This document shows, one piece after another, positions 54,537-63,173 of a stretch of DNA of 64,000 bases (within the stretch, counting starts at the first letter, position 1; each line of letters opens with the position of its first letter). The stretch covers positions 124,001 to 188,000 of the forward strand of contig JAEYRN010000062.1 in assembly GCA_023435565.1 (NCBI GenBank), written 5' to 3'. The position numbers and the translations under genes are program-made. This DNA comes from Bacillota bacterium (GTDB taxonomy: Bacteria > Bacillota > UBA4882 > UBA8346). The notes below the pieces were generated by a model that saw only the letters and a program-made list of their open reading frames with translations, did not search any database and was not told the DNA's origin.

Positions 54537-54729
54537 TTTTTCCTCAGTTATCGAATCAACCGGTATAGTATTCTTCCTTTCGGTTTGAATAAAACTACTA
54601 GTTTTATCTATACCGGGAAAAGTTTACCGCTAAGCTTGATTAGACATAGAAAGGTAAATTATAAGTGATAACCGGAAGAAAGATCCGGTCAAGGTATATT
54701 TCCCATGCTTTCCGGTAATAATCTCAGTT

Positions 54730-55707
54730 ATGAATCTAGGGCAAAAAAAGTTAAAAATCGGAATTCCCGGAACTCTTTTTTCCTCCTATCATCTTGCATA
54801 CTGGCATGAATTGCTAACCCTTTCCGGAATGGAAGCGGTATTATCAGATGAAAGCACCAAGGAGACGGCTGATTGCGGCGGTAGGCGATTACCCCATGAG
54901 TTTTGCATTCCCGTCAAAGTGTTTATCGGACATGTCCTGAATCTCCTGGAAAAAGAAGTCGATCAAATCCTGTTGCCCCGGATGATTACCCGAGGGAAGG
55001 CTAATTTTTTCTGCCCTAAGCTTATCGGGTTACCGGAGATCGTGCATTTTACTACCGGTCTTAAAGCGGAACAGATGTTTTCCCCGGAGATTATCTGTGA
55101 TGGTTTGAGGTTGCGGATAATTAGATTCCCTGACTTAGGCCCAGCAATGTTAAGGCGGATGAAAACTGCGGCGCAGCAGGCGGATAAAGATTGGGAAGGC
55201 ATTTTAAACATATGCCGGGCACAAAAGCTCACTCTTCCGGAAGCCACCGGTGTGATGAAAACCGGGAGGACGGGAGAACGGCTTAACATTGGGTTGCTGG
55301 GTTATGCATACAGTCTCTATGATCCTTTCATTAGCAAAAAAATAGTGGAGAAACTATATCAATTAGGGTGTGCCATAATTACCTGGGAAATGCTTGATCC
55401 CCTTCGAATTGAAAAGAATCTGGCCGGGTTAAAAAGGCCTTTGTTTTGGAACTTCGGTAGGATGCTCCTGGGAGCGGGGCTTAGTTTTATCAATGATTCC
55501 AAAGTCGACGGCCTTATTTACGTTACCGCTTTCGGATGTGGGCCGGACTCGGTGGCTACAAAAATTTTGAGTATTGAAGCAAGCCAAACAGAAAAACCTT
55601 TATTACTAATCAATCTGGATGATCATCAGGAAGACGGACATTTAAGGACTCGACTGGAGGCTTTCACGGATATGCTGGCGACATTAAAGGAGGAGCAGGC
55701 GATTTGA
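54730..55707 (+). CDS. Acyl-CoA dehydratase activase-related protein (DUF2229), subunit A
   Basis: 325 residues. Starts KLKIGIPGTLFSSYHLAYWH with SDESTKETADCGGRRLPHEF and CIPVKVFIGHVLNL, the DUF2229-type pattern with conserved Cys; later IGLLGYAYSLYDPFISKKIV and VTAFGCGPDSV. In many Bacillota this domain is part of a giant activase polypeptide of over 1000 residues; here it is a separate gene. Overlaps the next gene by 4 bp. No dehydratase subunits are adjacent, so the client protein is unknown. Confidence 0.85.
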   Translation: MNLGQKKLKIGIPGTLFSSYHLAYWHELLTLSGMEAVLSDESTKETADCGGRRLPHEFCIPVKVFIGHVLNLLEKEVDQILLPRMITRGKANFFCPKLIGLPEIVHFTTGLKAEQMFSPEIICDGLRLRIIRFPDLGPAMLRRMKTAAQQADKDWEGILNICRAQKLTLPEATGVMKTGRTGERLNIGLLGYAYSLYDPFISKKIVEKLYQLGCAIITWEMLDPLRIEKNLAGLKRPLFWNFGRMLLGAGLSFINDSKVDGLIYVTAFGCGPDSVATKILSIEASQTEKPLLLINLDDHQEDGHLRTRLEAFTDMLATLKEEQAI

Positions 55708-56798
55708 AGATTACTTTTCCCTATATGGGCCCAGTTTTAATTTATAAAAAATTCTTTGAACGGCTGGGGCATGAGGTTATTATGCCGCCTCGGCCAAGCC
55801 AGAGGACAGTCGAATTGGGTACCAAGCATAGCCCGGAATTTATCTGTTTCCCCTTTAAAATCATTTTAGGCAGTTATCTGGAATCCCTGGAACAGGGAGC
55901 GGAAATGATTGTCACTACCGGTTTTATCGGCGCTTGTCGGGCGGTTTATTACGGTGATTTAAGCGAACGGATTTTACATCAGATGGGATATAAAATTAAA
56001 GTAATAGTCTTTGACTCACCGACTGAGGGTTTTCAAAGTTTTTTGCGGAACTGCCGGGAAATCGGCAATGGCCGGGCCTTACCGGAAGTTATAAGAATTT
56101 TAAATCTGGTGATTCGACTGATTTATGCCAGTGACTATTTTCAAAAACAAATTACTCATTTACGCCCCTATGAGCTGGTTCCGGGAACTACCAACCGGAA
56201 ATGGCTTGAAATACAAGCTTTACTGGCAAGCTGCGAAAATCTAAAGCAACTAAAGAAAGCTGTTAAAGAAGCCGGAGAAATCATTGCCGCCATACCGATT
56301 GATAAAAGCAGAGAGGTTCTTAAAGTTGGTTTGGTCGGTGAGATCTATTTGGTAATGGAGGGCTGTTCCAATAATGAAATTGAAGAAAAGCTGGCCAAGC
56401 TAGGGGTTGAAGTTGTCCGCAAACAATACATTTCCAATTGGTTTAATCACTTCATTTTTCCACCTCGGAAGTTATTACGCGAGGCCGACGCTTATCTCAA
56501 ATATACCGTTGGCGGCCATGAAAAAGAAAATATCGGTTATATCCTGGAATTTAAGAATCAAGGGTTCGATGGAATCATCCATTTGTTACCGTTCGGGTGT
56601 ATGCCCGAACTAGTCACTCAAACCGTTATACCGGCTTTAGCCACTGACCTGGATCTACCCATCCTTTCGCTTTCCCTCGATGAACAAATGGGATGGGTGG
56701 GTAATATGATCCGGCTGGAGGCCTTCGTAGAATTGCTCTGGACCAGGCGTGAACTGCTAAAGGAGACTAGTAATGGCAAAGCTATTTGTAGGTGTTGA
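55704..56798 (+). CDS. CoA-activase-related protein, subunit B
   Basis: 364 residues. Same superfamily as the preceding gene product: KITFPYMGPVLIYKKFFERL, PEFICFPFKIILGSYLESLE, VTTGFIGACRAVYYGD and a C-terminal VGLVGEIYLVMEGCSNNEIE with HLLPFGCMPELVTQTV. Conserved Cys in FICFPFK, GACRA and PFGCMPE are candidate iron-sulfur ligands. Overlaps its neighbours at both ends (4 and 26 bp), so translation is coupled and the proteins probably form one complex. Confidence 0.85.
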   Translation: MKITFPYMGPVLIYKKFFERLGHEVIMPPRPSQRTVELGTKHSPEFICFPFKIILGSYLESLEQGAEMIVTTGFIGACRAVYYGDLSERILHQMGYKIKVIVFDSPTEGFQSFLRNCREIGNGRALPEVIRILNLVIRLIYASDYFQKQITHLRPYELVPGTTNRKWLEIQALLASCENLKQLKKAVKEAGEIIAAIPIDKSREVLKVGLVGEIYLVMEGCSNNEIEEKLAKLGVEVVRKQYISNWFNHFIFPPRKLLREADAYLKYTVGGHEKENIGYILEFKNQGFDGIIHLLPFGCMPELVTQTVIPALATDLDLPILSLSLDEQMGWVGNMIRLEAFVELLWTRRELLKETSNGKAICRC

Positions 56799-57738
56799 TG
56801 TAGGTTCAGTAAGTACTAATATTGTCATTTTGGATGAATGGGGATCGCTTCTCTTTGAAAAGTATTATCGCAATGAGGGCCAGCCATTACAGACAATCCA
56901 AGCGGGTATGGCTGAAATTAAAGAGCGTTTTAAGAATTCAATAATTAGCGGAGTGGGGACAACCGGTAGCGGAAGAATGTTAGCAGGGGCGGTGTTAGGG
57001 GCTGATGTTGTAAAAAACGAGATTACGGCCCATGCCACGGCTGCAATCCATTTTTACCCCGATGTCCGTACTATTTTAGAGATCGGCGGTCAAGACTCAA
57101 AAATTATAGTGGTCAAAAATAGGGTTGTTATGGATTTTGCTATGAATACGGTTTGCGCTGCTGGGACCGGATCGTTCTTAGACCATCAGGCGGAACGGTT
57201 AAAGGTACCGATTGAGCAATTTGGAGATCTTGCATTAACTGCAGTCAACCGAGTAAAGATTGCCGGAAGGTGCACCGTTTTTGCGGAATCGGACATGATC
57301 GCCAAACAGCAATTGGGATTTTCTAAAGCGGAGATTATTAACGGTCTTTGCGAGGCTTTAGTAAGAAATTATCTGACTAATCTTGCCCGGGATAAAGACC
57401 TAGAGGGGCCGGTGATTTTTCAAGGAGGGGTCGCGGCTAACCGGGGAATCCGGGCTGCTTTTGAACGGGAGTTAAAGATTGGGCTTATTATACCTCGCTA
57501 TTACAATGTAATGGGCGCAATTGGCGCGGCCCTTTTGGCCAGGAAACGCTGGGAGAAAAACGGGGACGGAACACGTTTCCGGGGCTTCCATCAATTAAAC
57601 TTGGAGCTTAAGCCTAAGGTATTTGAGTGTAAAGGATGTAGTAACCGGTGTGAAGTGGTTCAAGTGGAACAAGACCGAACGACGATTGCGGTTTGGGGGG
57701 ACAAATGCGGTAAGTACAGTAACGATATTTCGGCGTGA
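56773..57738 (+). CDS. BadF/BcrA/HgdC-type ATPase, dehydratase activase
   Basis: 321 residues. The ASKHA ATPase fold: FVGVDVGSVSTNIVILDEWG, GVGTTGSGRMLAG, EIGGQDSKIIVVKNRVVMDF, NTVCAAGTGSFLDHQAERL, and CTVFAESDMIAKQQLG. The two Cys (NTVCAAG and GRCTVF) are those that bridge a [4Fe-4S] cluster between subunits in HgdC, so ATP-driven single-electron transfer is likely. About 50 C-terminal residues add CKGCSNRCEV, a further Cys motif. Overlaps the preceding gene by 26 bp and the following by 4 bp. Confidence 0.9.
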   Translation: MAKLFVGVDVGSVSTNIVILDEWGSLLFEKYYRNEGQPLQTIQAGMAEIKERFKNSIISGVGTTGSGRMLAGAVLGADVVKNEITAHATAAIHFYPDVRTILEIGGQDSKIIVVKNRVVMDFAMNTVCAAGTGSFLDHQAERLKVPIEQFGDLALTAVNRVKIAGRCTVFAESDMIAKQQLGFSKAEIINGLCEALVRNYLTNLARDKDLEGPVIFQGGVAANRGIRAAFERELKIGLIIPRYYNVMGAIGAALLARKRWEKNGDGTRFRGFHQLNLELKPKVFECKGCSNRCEVVQVEQDRTTIAVWGDKCGKYSNDISA

Positions 57739-59381
57739 AAATACGCTTAATTTCAGCCATGTTTATTATGGCGATGATAGTATTGATCCCTGTGGCGGAA
57801 AGCGCTACGGCAGGTAAAAAACAAGTAGTGGTTTTGGAATTTTCCGAGTTTGAATGGTCGCAAATTACTACCAATCACCCCAAATTATTGAACCTACTGA
57901 AAACAAGTTCAACGGGTCTAGTAAAATTACCTGCTAGGGAGAATGTACCGCCGGATCTTCCTGTAACTTGTGAAAGTTATGCTAATAGTTCGATTGGGTT
58001 TTATGAGGACCTTGTTTCCCGAATCTTTGCTGAAACCGACTTTTATACCACACTTCTTCTGGTCTACTCCCGCCGGTCGCCGGAGATCGGTAATGGATTA
58101 ACACCCGTCTTAATAAAGGGGACCGGTTTTAAGGGTGGCGTCCTCTACTCTCCTAGTACTCGGAAACGGGGGATTGTGACTTATAATGACTTACGGTCTA
58201 CTATTTTGCGATTTTTAAACCCAGAAAAGACTAAAACGGTTTTTCGGATACGGTCTATGCCCGGCGACTGGCGAATATTAGCTCAAAGTAGAGATGGTCT
58301 AATCAAAAATTATACCATTCGGTGGCCGTTACTGACCGGTTATTTTTATTTGCTTTTGGGAGTTATTATCTTAATTATTATCGGTTTATGTTTTCATTTT
58401 CGGCCAAGAATAATCACCGGATTGGCGTGGGCTTACTTACTTTTAATCACAGCACCGGGAGCTTTTTTGCTGGAGGCTCTAATCGATCCGGTGGAGTTGC
58501 CTTCCATTCTTTTTTGGACCCTCGGAATTAGCGGAATAATGTTTCTTTGGTCGTATTTTAGCTCACGGAAGAATATTACCCGGGCGTTAGCGATGATTTC
58601 TTTAATTACAACAGTGTTGGTGATAATTAATGGTTTATTAAACGGTTATTATGAATGCAAGTCCTTTTTAGGGTATTCCGTTGTCACCGGAGGCAGGTAT
58701 TATGGAATTGGGAACGAGTATATGGGTGTTTTACTGGGAGCTTCGATAGCCGGTTTATCATCATTATTACCTGCTTTAAAACACCGGTGCCGGGAAATTT
58801 TGTGGTTTGTTACCTTTATTATTGGTCTGGTCTTGATCCATCCCAACTTTGGGGCTGATGTGGGCGGGGGGATTGCTGCTTTAATGGGGTTAGGGGTTAC
58901 AAATTATTTATGGCTGAAAAAACCGATCCAGATTAAAGAGATCAGCCGACTTTGTCTTATGACTTTGGGCGCTCTGGTTTTAGCGGGAGCTTGGGATTTA
59001 TATGCCAATCGAGATTGCATGAGTCACTTGGGGCAATTATTGTTATCTGTCAGTAATCATGGTCCGGGCGTAGTCGGCTCCATGGCGCTCCGGAAGATCT
59101 CACTAAATTTGCGTTTAATCGGGAGTACTCCTTTGACCCTTGTTTTAATCGGGATCTTGTTGGTAATGCCTGTTTTTTACCGGTTTCCCCCGGCGCCGTT
59201 GCAAAGGGTAATGGATAAGCATCCGGAAGCCATAGCTGGATTGGCGGGATTAGCCGTTACTGCGTTAATTGGTTTTTTGGTTAATGACTCAGGGATTGTT
59301 TCAGCGGCAATGACCTTCATGTTTGGGATCGGTTTGGGGTTGACGGTGGTGATTAAGGAGTTGGATAGGGCGAAGGAATAA
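57735..59381 (+). CDS. Polytopic membrane protein with exported N-terminal domain, unknown function
   Basis: 548 residues. Signal-like start (LISAMFIMAMIVLIPVA), about 180 exported residues (VVVLEFSEFEWSQI, YTTLLLVYSRRSPEIGNGLT) resembling a truncated alkaline-phosphatase-like fold, then about ten membrane segments with the phrase GGRYYGIGNEYMGVLLGASI. Overlaps the activase gene by 4 bp, so it is the fourth member of that operon. Conserved Bacillota proteins of this kind have no known role; sugar-chain or envelope processing is only a guess. Confidence 0.8.
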   Translation: MKIRLISAMFIMAMIVLIPVAESATAGKKQVVVLEFSEFEWSQITTNHPKLLNLLKTSSTGLVKLPARENVPPDLPVTCESYANSSIGFYEDLVSRIFAETDFYTTLLLVYSRRSPEIGNGLTPVLIKGTGFKGGVLYSPSTRKRGIVTYNDLRSTILRFLNPEKTKTVFRIRSMPGDWRILAQSRDGLIKNYTIRWPLLTGYFYLLLGVIILIIIGLCFHFRPRIITGLAWAYLLLITAPGAFLLEALIDPVELPSILFWTLGISGIMFLWSYFSSRKNITRALAMISLITTVLVIINGLLNGYYECKSFLGYSVVTGGRYYGIGNEYMGVLLGASIAGLSSLLPALKHRCREILWFVTFIIGLVLIHPNFGADVGGGIAALMGLGVTNYLWLKKPIQIKEISRLCLMTLGALVLAGAWDLYANRDCMSHLGQLLLSVSNHGPGVVGSMALRKISLNLRLIGSTPLTLVLIGILLVMPVFYRFPPAPLQRVMDKHPEAIAGLAGLAVTALIGFLVNDSGIVSAAMTFMFGIGLGLTVVIKELDRAKE

Positions 59382-59410
59382 AAAATTTCGAGTTTATATT
59401 ATAAAAAAGT

Positions 59411-59441
59411 AGGCCTCCGCCAATTTTGGAAGCGGAGGCCT
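59411..59441. terminator. Terminator between the activase operon and the YmaF gene
   Basis: A 10-bp GC-rich stem AGGCCTCCGC/GCGGAGGCCT (59411-59420 with 59432-59441). The T run is better on the minus strand; it can serve both converging units. Confidence 0.88.
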
Positions 59442-59471
59442 TTAACATTTTCTACTGATAAGCGATTATTT

Positions 59472-59987
59472 TTAGCTTATTGGGTCTTCAATTAGACTGG
59501 CGAATTGGAATTCGTGAAAATGGCCGTCATCAACAGTCGTAATGTATTGTGCAAAGTGGATGTGCTTCCCGCCTCCCACTGGAATGGCTGGTCCCGAAAC
59601 TGCGGCAATTTCATGAAGATGTTCTTCAAAAAAATCGGTATTGACAAACACACCATGCACATGGCTGTTGCCAAAAGGTATTACCGAACTGCTAACCCCG
59701 GCAAACCGATGATTATGCCGGTCTTCCCCGGTTTCCGCCAATTTGGTGCTTCCTTGGAACTCATGAACATGGGTCTGACAAGGATCATGGGGGGGTGGTT
59801 TGGGAGGATCCGGTTTTTTAGGGCATTCCGGTTCTTTTGGACGCTCCGGTTTTTTAGGACACCCCGGTTTTTTAGGGCATTCAGGCTTTTTCGGAAATAC
59901 CTCGGTAATGGGGTTGCCGCAAGATTGGGATATTGTTCCCGGGTAAGATTCCGAACCCACTTGGGTGATAGTCTGATTGGAATTCAT
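59472..59987 (-). CDS. YmaF-family protein with a Lys-Pro-Cys repeat insert
   Basis: 171 residues from the ATG at 59987 (GAAAGGAGG eight bases upstream). Residues about 28-75 are low complexity: repeats of the type CPKKPE/CPKKPG/RPKEPE then PPKPPPHDPC. The rest is YmaF-like and rich in His: THVHEFQGSTKLAE, DRHNHRFAGVSS, NSHVHGVFVNTDFFEEHLHE, GGGKHIHFAQYIT, DGHFHEFQFASLIE. Many His pairs suggest metal binding. B. subtilis YmaF is of unknown function. Confidence 0.85.
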   Translation of the reverse strand: MNSNQTITQVGSESYPGTISQSCGNPITEVFPKKPECPKKPGCPKKPERPKEPECPKKPDPPKPPPHDPCQTHVHEFQGSTKLAETGEDRHNHRFAGVSSSVIPFGNSHVHGVFVNTDFFEEHLHEIAAVSGPAIPVGGGKHIHFAQYITTVDDGHFHEFQFASLIEDPIS

Positions 59988-60110
59988 ACGCAATCCTCCT
60001 TTCGGAACCATTTTATGATTTATATCGATAAATGTAACATGCGGAGTGCATTACCGGCCTTTGAAGCTTTTAACGAAAAAAGCCTTGAGATGAACCAAAG
60101 CAATAATTAA

Positions 60111-60137
60111 GTAGGATGGGCTGAAAGCCCATCCTAC
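60111..60137. repeat. Perfect 12-bp hairpin, REP-like
   Basis: GTAGGATGGGCT (60111-60122), GAA, AGCCCATCCTAC (60126-60137). No T run on either side and no adjacent gene end within 50 bp. It resembles dispersed REP-type palindromes; only one copy is in the window. Confidence 0.7.
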
Positions 60138-60195
60138 ATCTACCAAAGAGGTCGCCTAAATTGAGACAACTTCTTATATTGAAAACAATTTTTTA

Positions 60196-61377
60196 TTAGG
60201 GTACTTGAAGTTTTAGAGTGAATGTAGCATTACCTGTATAACCATTGGTACTACTCCAATGTGATGTACTACTGTCTTCTTTACCTGTTACGATTTCAAA
60301 ATCATCTAGAGTAAAGACAGTTTTTCCGCCACCTTCCGCACCTATTTCGTAGGTAGCATTATATGACCCGGTACCGGTAAAGCTAGTAATCCATCCTTTA
60401 GCAATGGTTAAATCGTTGTCATCATCTCCAATTAAATTGCCAGCCAGGAAGTGGCCTTCTTCATCAAGAATTAAAGTCATCCACCCCTTAACATTGCCGG
60501 GGCCTGTAAAGTTTGTTTCATATCCTTGAATTTTACCGATGGTACCAATAAAACCAGCAACAGAGTGGCGAAACACAGAGTGGCAAAAGAAGTAGGCTTT
60601 AGCCGCGGGATCTGCAGGATTAACTCCGCCGCCTTTACCATTATAGAACCTTAGCATCCGGCTTAAATCGAATAATAGGGTGACGGTAGGCTTGGTAATT
60701 CCATCGTAAGTAAAATTACAGGGAGTGGTGACTATAGTCTCGCTACCATAGCCGTCCAATGAAACGTTAGTATCTTCGACCCCTACAGTTGTAAAGTCAT
60801 TATATGTGTCAGCGCCTCCGCTATGGCTTACCGCATTATAAGCAAGAGTACTTTTCGTAGATACTGTTATTGGACCAGTTTCATCCCCAAAAGTTATATT
60901 AGTTAGTGTACCTTTGATGGTTGCAGTAGTATTGAATGTTAGAATAACACTTGTGATGGGTACGGTAGGAATCCCGTCTAAGTTAACATCATCAAGAGGA
61001 ACCTGACCGCTGCCGGTAAGGGTTAAAGGTTTTGATCCGGACCAAACTACCGAGTCGCCCTGGCTTGTATGAAGACGAATCTGTTTTAAAACGACCGTAA
61101 AACTTTGGGGAGGGCCGGAACAAATATGGCCGTTGCCGCCTTCCATCCCGACATCCATTGACTTAAAGGAACCGCTAAATCCGGAGGCTACCCAATCTTG
61201 ACCTTCATTAACCGAATTAATCACTAATGTACCCGATGTTGTCGGACCGGAGTAAGAACGGTAACTATTCTTTTTACCGCCGCCTCCACCGCCGCAGCTT
61301 GATATAGCAAGGGTCATAGCAATCATTAAACAAATCATCATTAAAAGCTTTGAAGACCTACGATGTTGGAAGGACAT
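60196..61377 (-). CDS. Surface lipoprotein of unknown function
   Basis: 393 residues. Lipoprotein signal: a basic start, LLMMICLMIAMTLAISSC and then six Gly, so Cys is the lipid-bearing residue after a lipobox-like sequence. The mature chain is beta-rich with many Thr, Gly, Asn and Ser (TGSGQVPLDDVNLDGIPTVP, TTATIKGTLTNITFGDETG). No catalytic motif seen. Transcribed alone from the region at 61378 onward. Not recognised. Confidence 0.8.
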   Translation of the reverse strand: MSFQHRRSSKLLMMICLMIAMTLAISSCGGGGGGKKNSYRSYSGPTTSGTLVINSVNEGQDWVASGFSGSFKSMDVGMEGGNGHICSGPPQSFTVVLKQIRLHTSQGDSVVWSGSKPLTLTGSGQVPLDDVNLDGIPTVPITSVILTFNTTATIKGTLTNITFGDETGPITVSTKSTLAYNAVSHSGGADTYNDFTTVGVEDTNVSLDGYGSETIVTTPCNFTYDGITKPTVTLLFDLSRMLRFYNGKGGGVNPADPAAKAYFFCHSVFRHSVAGFIGTIGKIQGYETNFTGPGNVKGWMTLILDEEGHFLAGNLIGDDDNDLTIAKGWITSFTGTGSYNATYEIGAEGGGKTVFTLDDFEIVTGKEDSSTSHWSSTNGYTGNATFTLKLQVP

Positions 61378-61641
61378 GTTTTACCTCCTCAGTATAATTT
61401 TGTTTCATGCTGCGAGTTTATAATAAAATATCGGCATTTTTACAAAACACCTTTATAAGCTGGTAAAATGCGTGAAAATATTGATTTGCCACGGTTATAA
61501 TTGTGAAGGCTGGCTTAAAAGCTGAGGGAATTGGGACCTATTATTTACCGATTTGCGCAGGATAAGGGTATAATAGGGTAGCGGTTTAACCCTGGAAGTA
61601 GCTGCTAGGTAATTATTGGAACCATTACAGCCCTAACCTAA

Positions 61642-61899
61642 TCCAATGTCCAAGTTACCAAGCCTATTCCTTGGGAACCGCCGACCGAATTACTTTATAA
61701 TGACGGTAAAGAAAAGAATAAATATAATCCGGACCAGGGAGCAAAAAATTTAAATAATTATTTTCAAAGCTGCATTAAGGAAATGATATTATTAGCCAAA
61801 GCTTTAGGGAGAAGCAGCTTACGGGAGTTGAACCGCTCCGATTTGGTTGCCTTGGACCCTCTTTATGCCGAAATTGCCGAGGTTGAATATGTTGAATAA
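61642..61899 (+). pseudogene. C-terminal remnant of a glutamate synthase-related (FMN-binding) protein
   Basis: 85 codons with no start, preceded in frame by a stop. The reading TKPIPWEPPTELLYNDG, YNPDQGAKNLNNYFQSCIKE, MILLAKALGRSSLRELNRSD, LVALDPLYAEIAEVEYVE matches the end of the large glutamate-synthase-related proteins (YerD-like), which are about 500 residues. The rest of the gene is gone. The remaining part of the 61378-62009 gap holds nothing else I can support, apart from an inverted CCGGTTT/AAACCGG pair just upstream of the LysM gene. Confidence 0.72.
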
Positions 61900-62009
61900 T
61901 CCTCAATTTCTCCATATTCCATTGTCCGATTGGGTAGCGTGCTCATATCATGGACTGAAACCGGTTTTAATTGAAACCGGAATCAATTCATAATATGGAG
62001 GAAGCACGG

Positions 62010-62711
62010 ATGTCTATGAATGAAAACCAAATTCCTTGCCCGGGTGGGACTTTATATACTATTCGGCCGGGAGATGCGTATTATACATTAGCGAGGCGTT
62101 TTAACACAACAATTGCCGCTATTCAAGCAGCCAATCCCGGAGTAAACCCCACTGATTTACGTATCGGGCAGCAAATATGCATCCCGGTTCCCAGTGTGCC
62201 GGGCCCTTGTCCCGGAGGTTTTATCTATACGATTTTAGCCGGGGAAACTCTCTTTAGTCTAGCTCGACGTTACGGTATTGTCGTCGATGCAATACTCACA
62301 GCGAATCCGGGTATCGATCCCGATCGGTTACGGGTTGGTCAGCGAATTTGTATCCCGGCTCCACCGCGACCGGAACCTTGTCCGGGAAGGCTATATACTA
62401 TTCAGGCCGGTGATACATTCATCGGAATCGCGCGCCGCTTTGGATATACCCTGGATGCTTTGTTAGCGATTAATCCTGGGGTTGATCCGGATCGTCTTCA
62501 AATCGGCCAACAGATTTGCCTACCGCCTTCGCCCGGCGGCGGTCCATTCCCATGCTTCGGCGGGACAATTTATCGGGTTCAAGCCGGAGACACCCTTTAT
62601 TCAATTGCCCAACGTTATGGTTTGACTCTGCAGCAGTTACTTGCCGCTAATCCTGAGGTTACCAACCCGAATAGCATCCAAATCGGTCAGCCGATTTGTA
62701 TTCCAAGATAA
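62010..62711 (+). CDS. Protein of four LysM repeats
   Basis: 233 residues. Four LysM modules of about 52 residues joined by Pro-rich linkers, each of the form YTIRPGDAYYTLARRFN, IAAIQAANPGVNPTDLRIGQ, QICIP. LysM binds N-acetylglucosamine-containing glycans of peptidoglycan or spore cortex. There is no signal peptide and no catalytic domain, which resembles spore-coat LysM proteins in this phylum. The start is the ATG at 62010, six bases after GGAGGAA; an upstream TTG overlaps that site. Followed by a terminator. Confidence 0.92.
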   Translation: MSMNENQIPCPGGTLYTIRPGDAYYTLARRFNTTIAAIQAANPGVNPTDLRIGQQICIPVPSVPGPCPGGFIYTILAGETLFSLARRYGIVVDAILTANPGIDPDRLRVGQRICIPAPPRPEPCPGRLYTIQAGDTFIGIARRFGYTLDALLAINPGVDPDRLQIGQQICLPPSPGGGPFPCFGGTIYRVQAGDTLYSIAQRYGLTLQQLLAANPEVTNPNSIQIGQPICIPR

Positions 62712-62752
62712 CAGCATAATATTATTAATTAATAAGGTCATTATTACTATTT

Positions 62753-62775
62753 ACCCCAGTTTATCTGGGGTTTTA
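62753..62775 (+). terminator. Terminator of the LysM gene
   Basis: A 6-bp stem CCCCAG/CTGGGG (62754-62759 with 62765-62770), 5-base loop, T tail. Confidence 0.85.
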
Positions 62776-62810
62776 TATTGATATTTCCGTATCATATGTC
62801 AACGGACAAA

Positions 62811-62971
62811 GTCCGGAGAAACTCACCCCTTCTATCTTCCCCTCTCTTTCCGGAAAAAGAGGGGAAGGAAATGCCTGTTCAATGAAGATTTTTAGACTTC
62901 AAAGCTTCCGGGTTACTCTCTCTTTCGCAAAAGAGAGAGCAAGAGTGAGTTTATTCGAACTTTAACCGGAC
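62811..62971. repeat. 161-bp nested inverted-repeat element
   Basis: Outer pairs GTCCGG/CCGGAC (62811-62816 with 62966-62971) and AAACTCAC/GTGAGTTT (62819-62826 with 62945-62952) enclose two hairpins: CTTCCCCTCT/AGAGGGGAAG (62836-62867) and CTCTCTCTTT/AAAGAGAGAG (62916-62939). The overall fold is a four-armed structure. No coding capacity. Probably a structured RNA or a mobile miniature element. The rest of the 62712-63173 gap is AT-rich with no gene seen. Confidence 0.65.
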
Positions 62972-63173
62972 AGTTGTGTTATGAAAAAAATCCCTCTTAA
63001 GCAATTACTAAGCTTTTCTGGTCCTATTTTCATGAAATTACTTGAAGCTAATTACCGTTTTCTAAGTTAGTATATTGGTAAGCTATTAAATTTATTATTC
63101 ATATAATTATTTCGGATTCCTTGAGGTTACTGTTTTTTACATTGTTATTATGAACTGAAAAGAGGAATTAGCA

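Noticed and set aside
59505..60110. A 201-codon plus-strand frame opposite the YmaF gene
   Set aside because: It is the antisense of the repeat-rich YmaF gene, its Phe/Arg-rich composition follows from the Lys-Pro codons, and it has no ribosome site.
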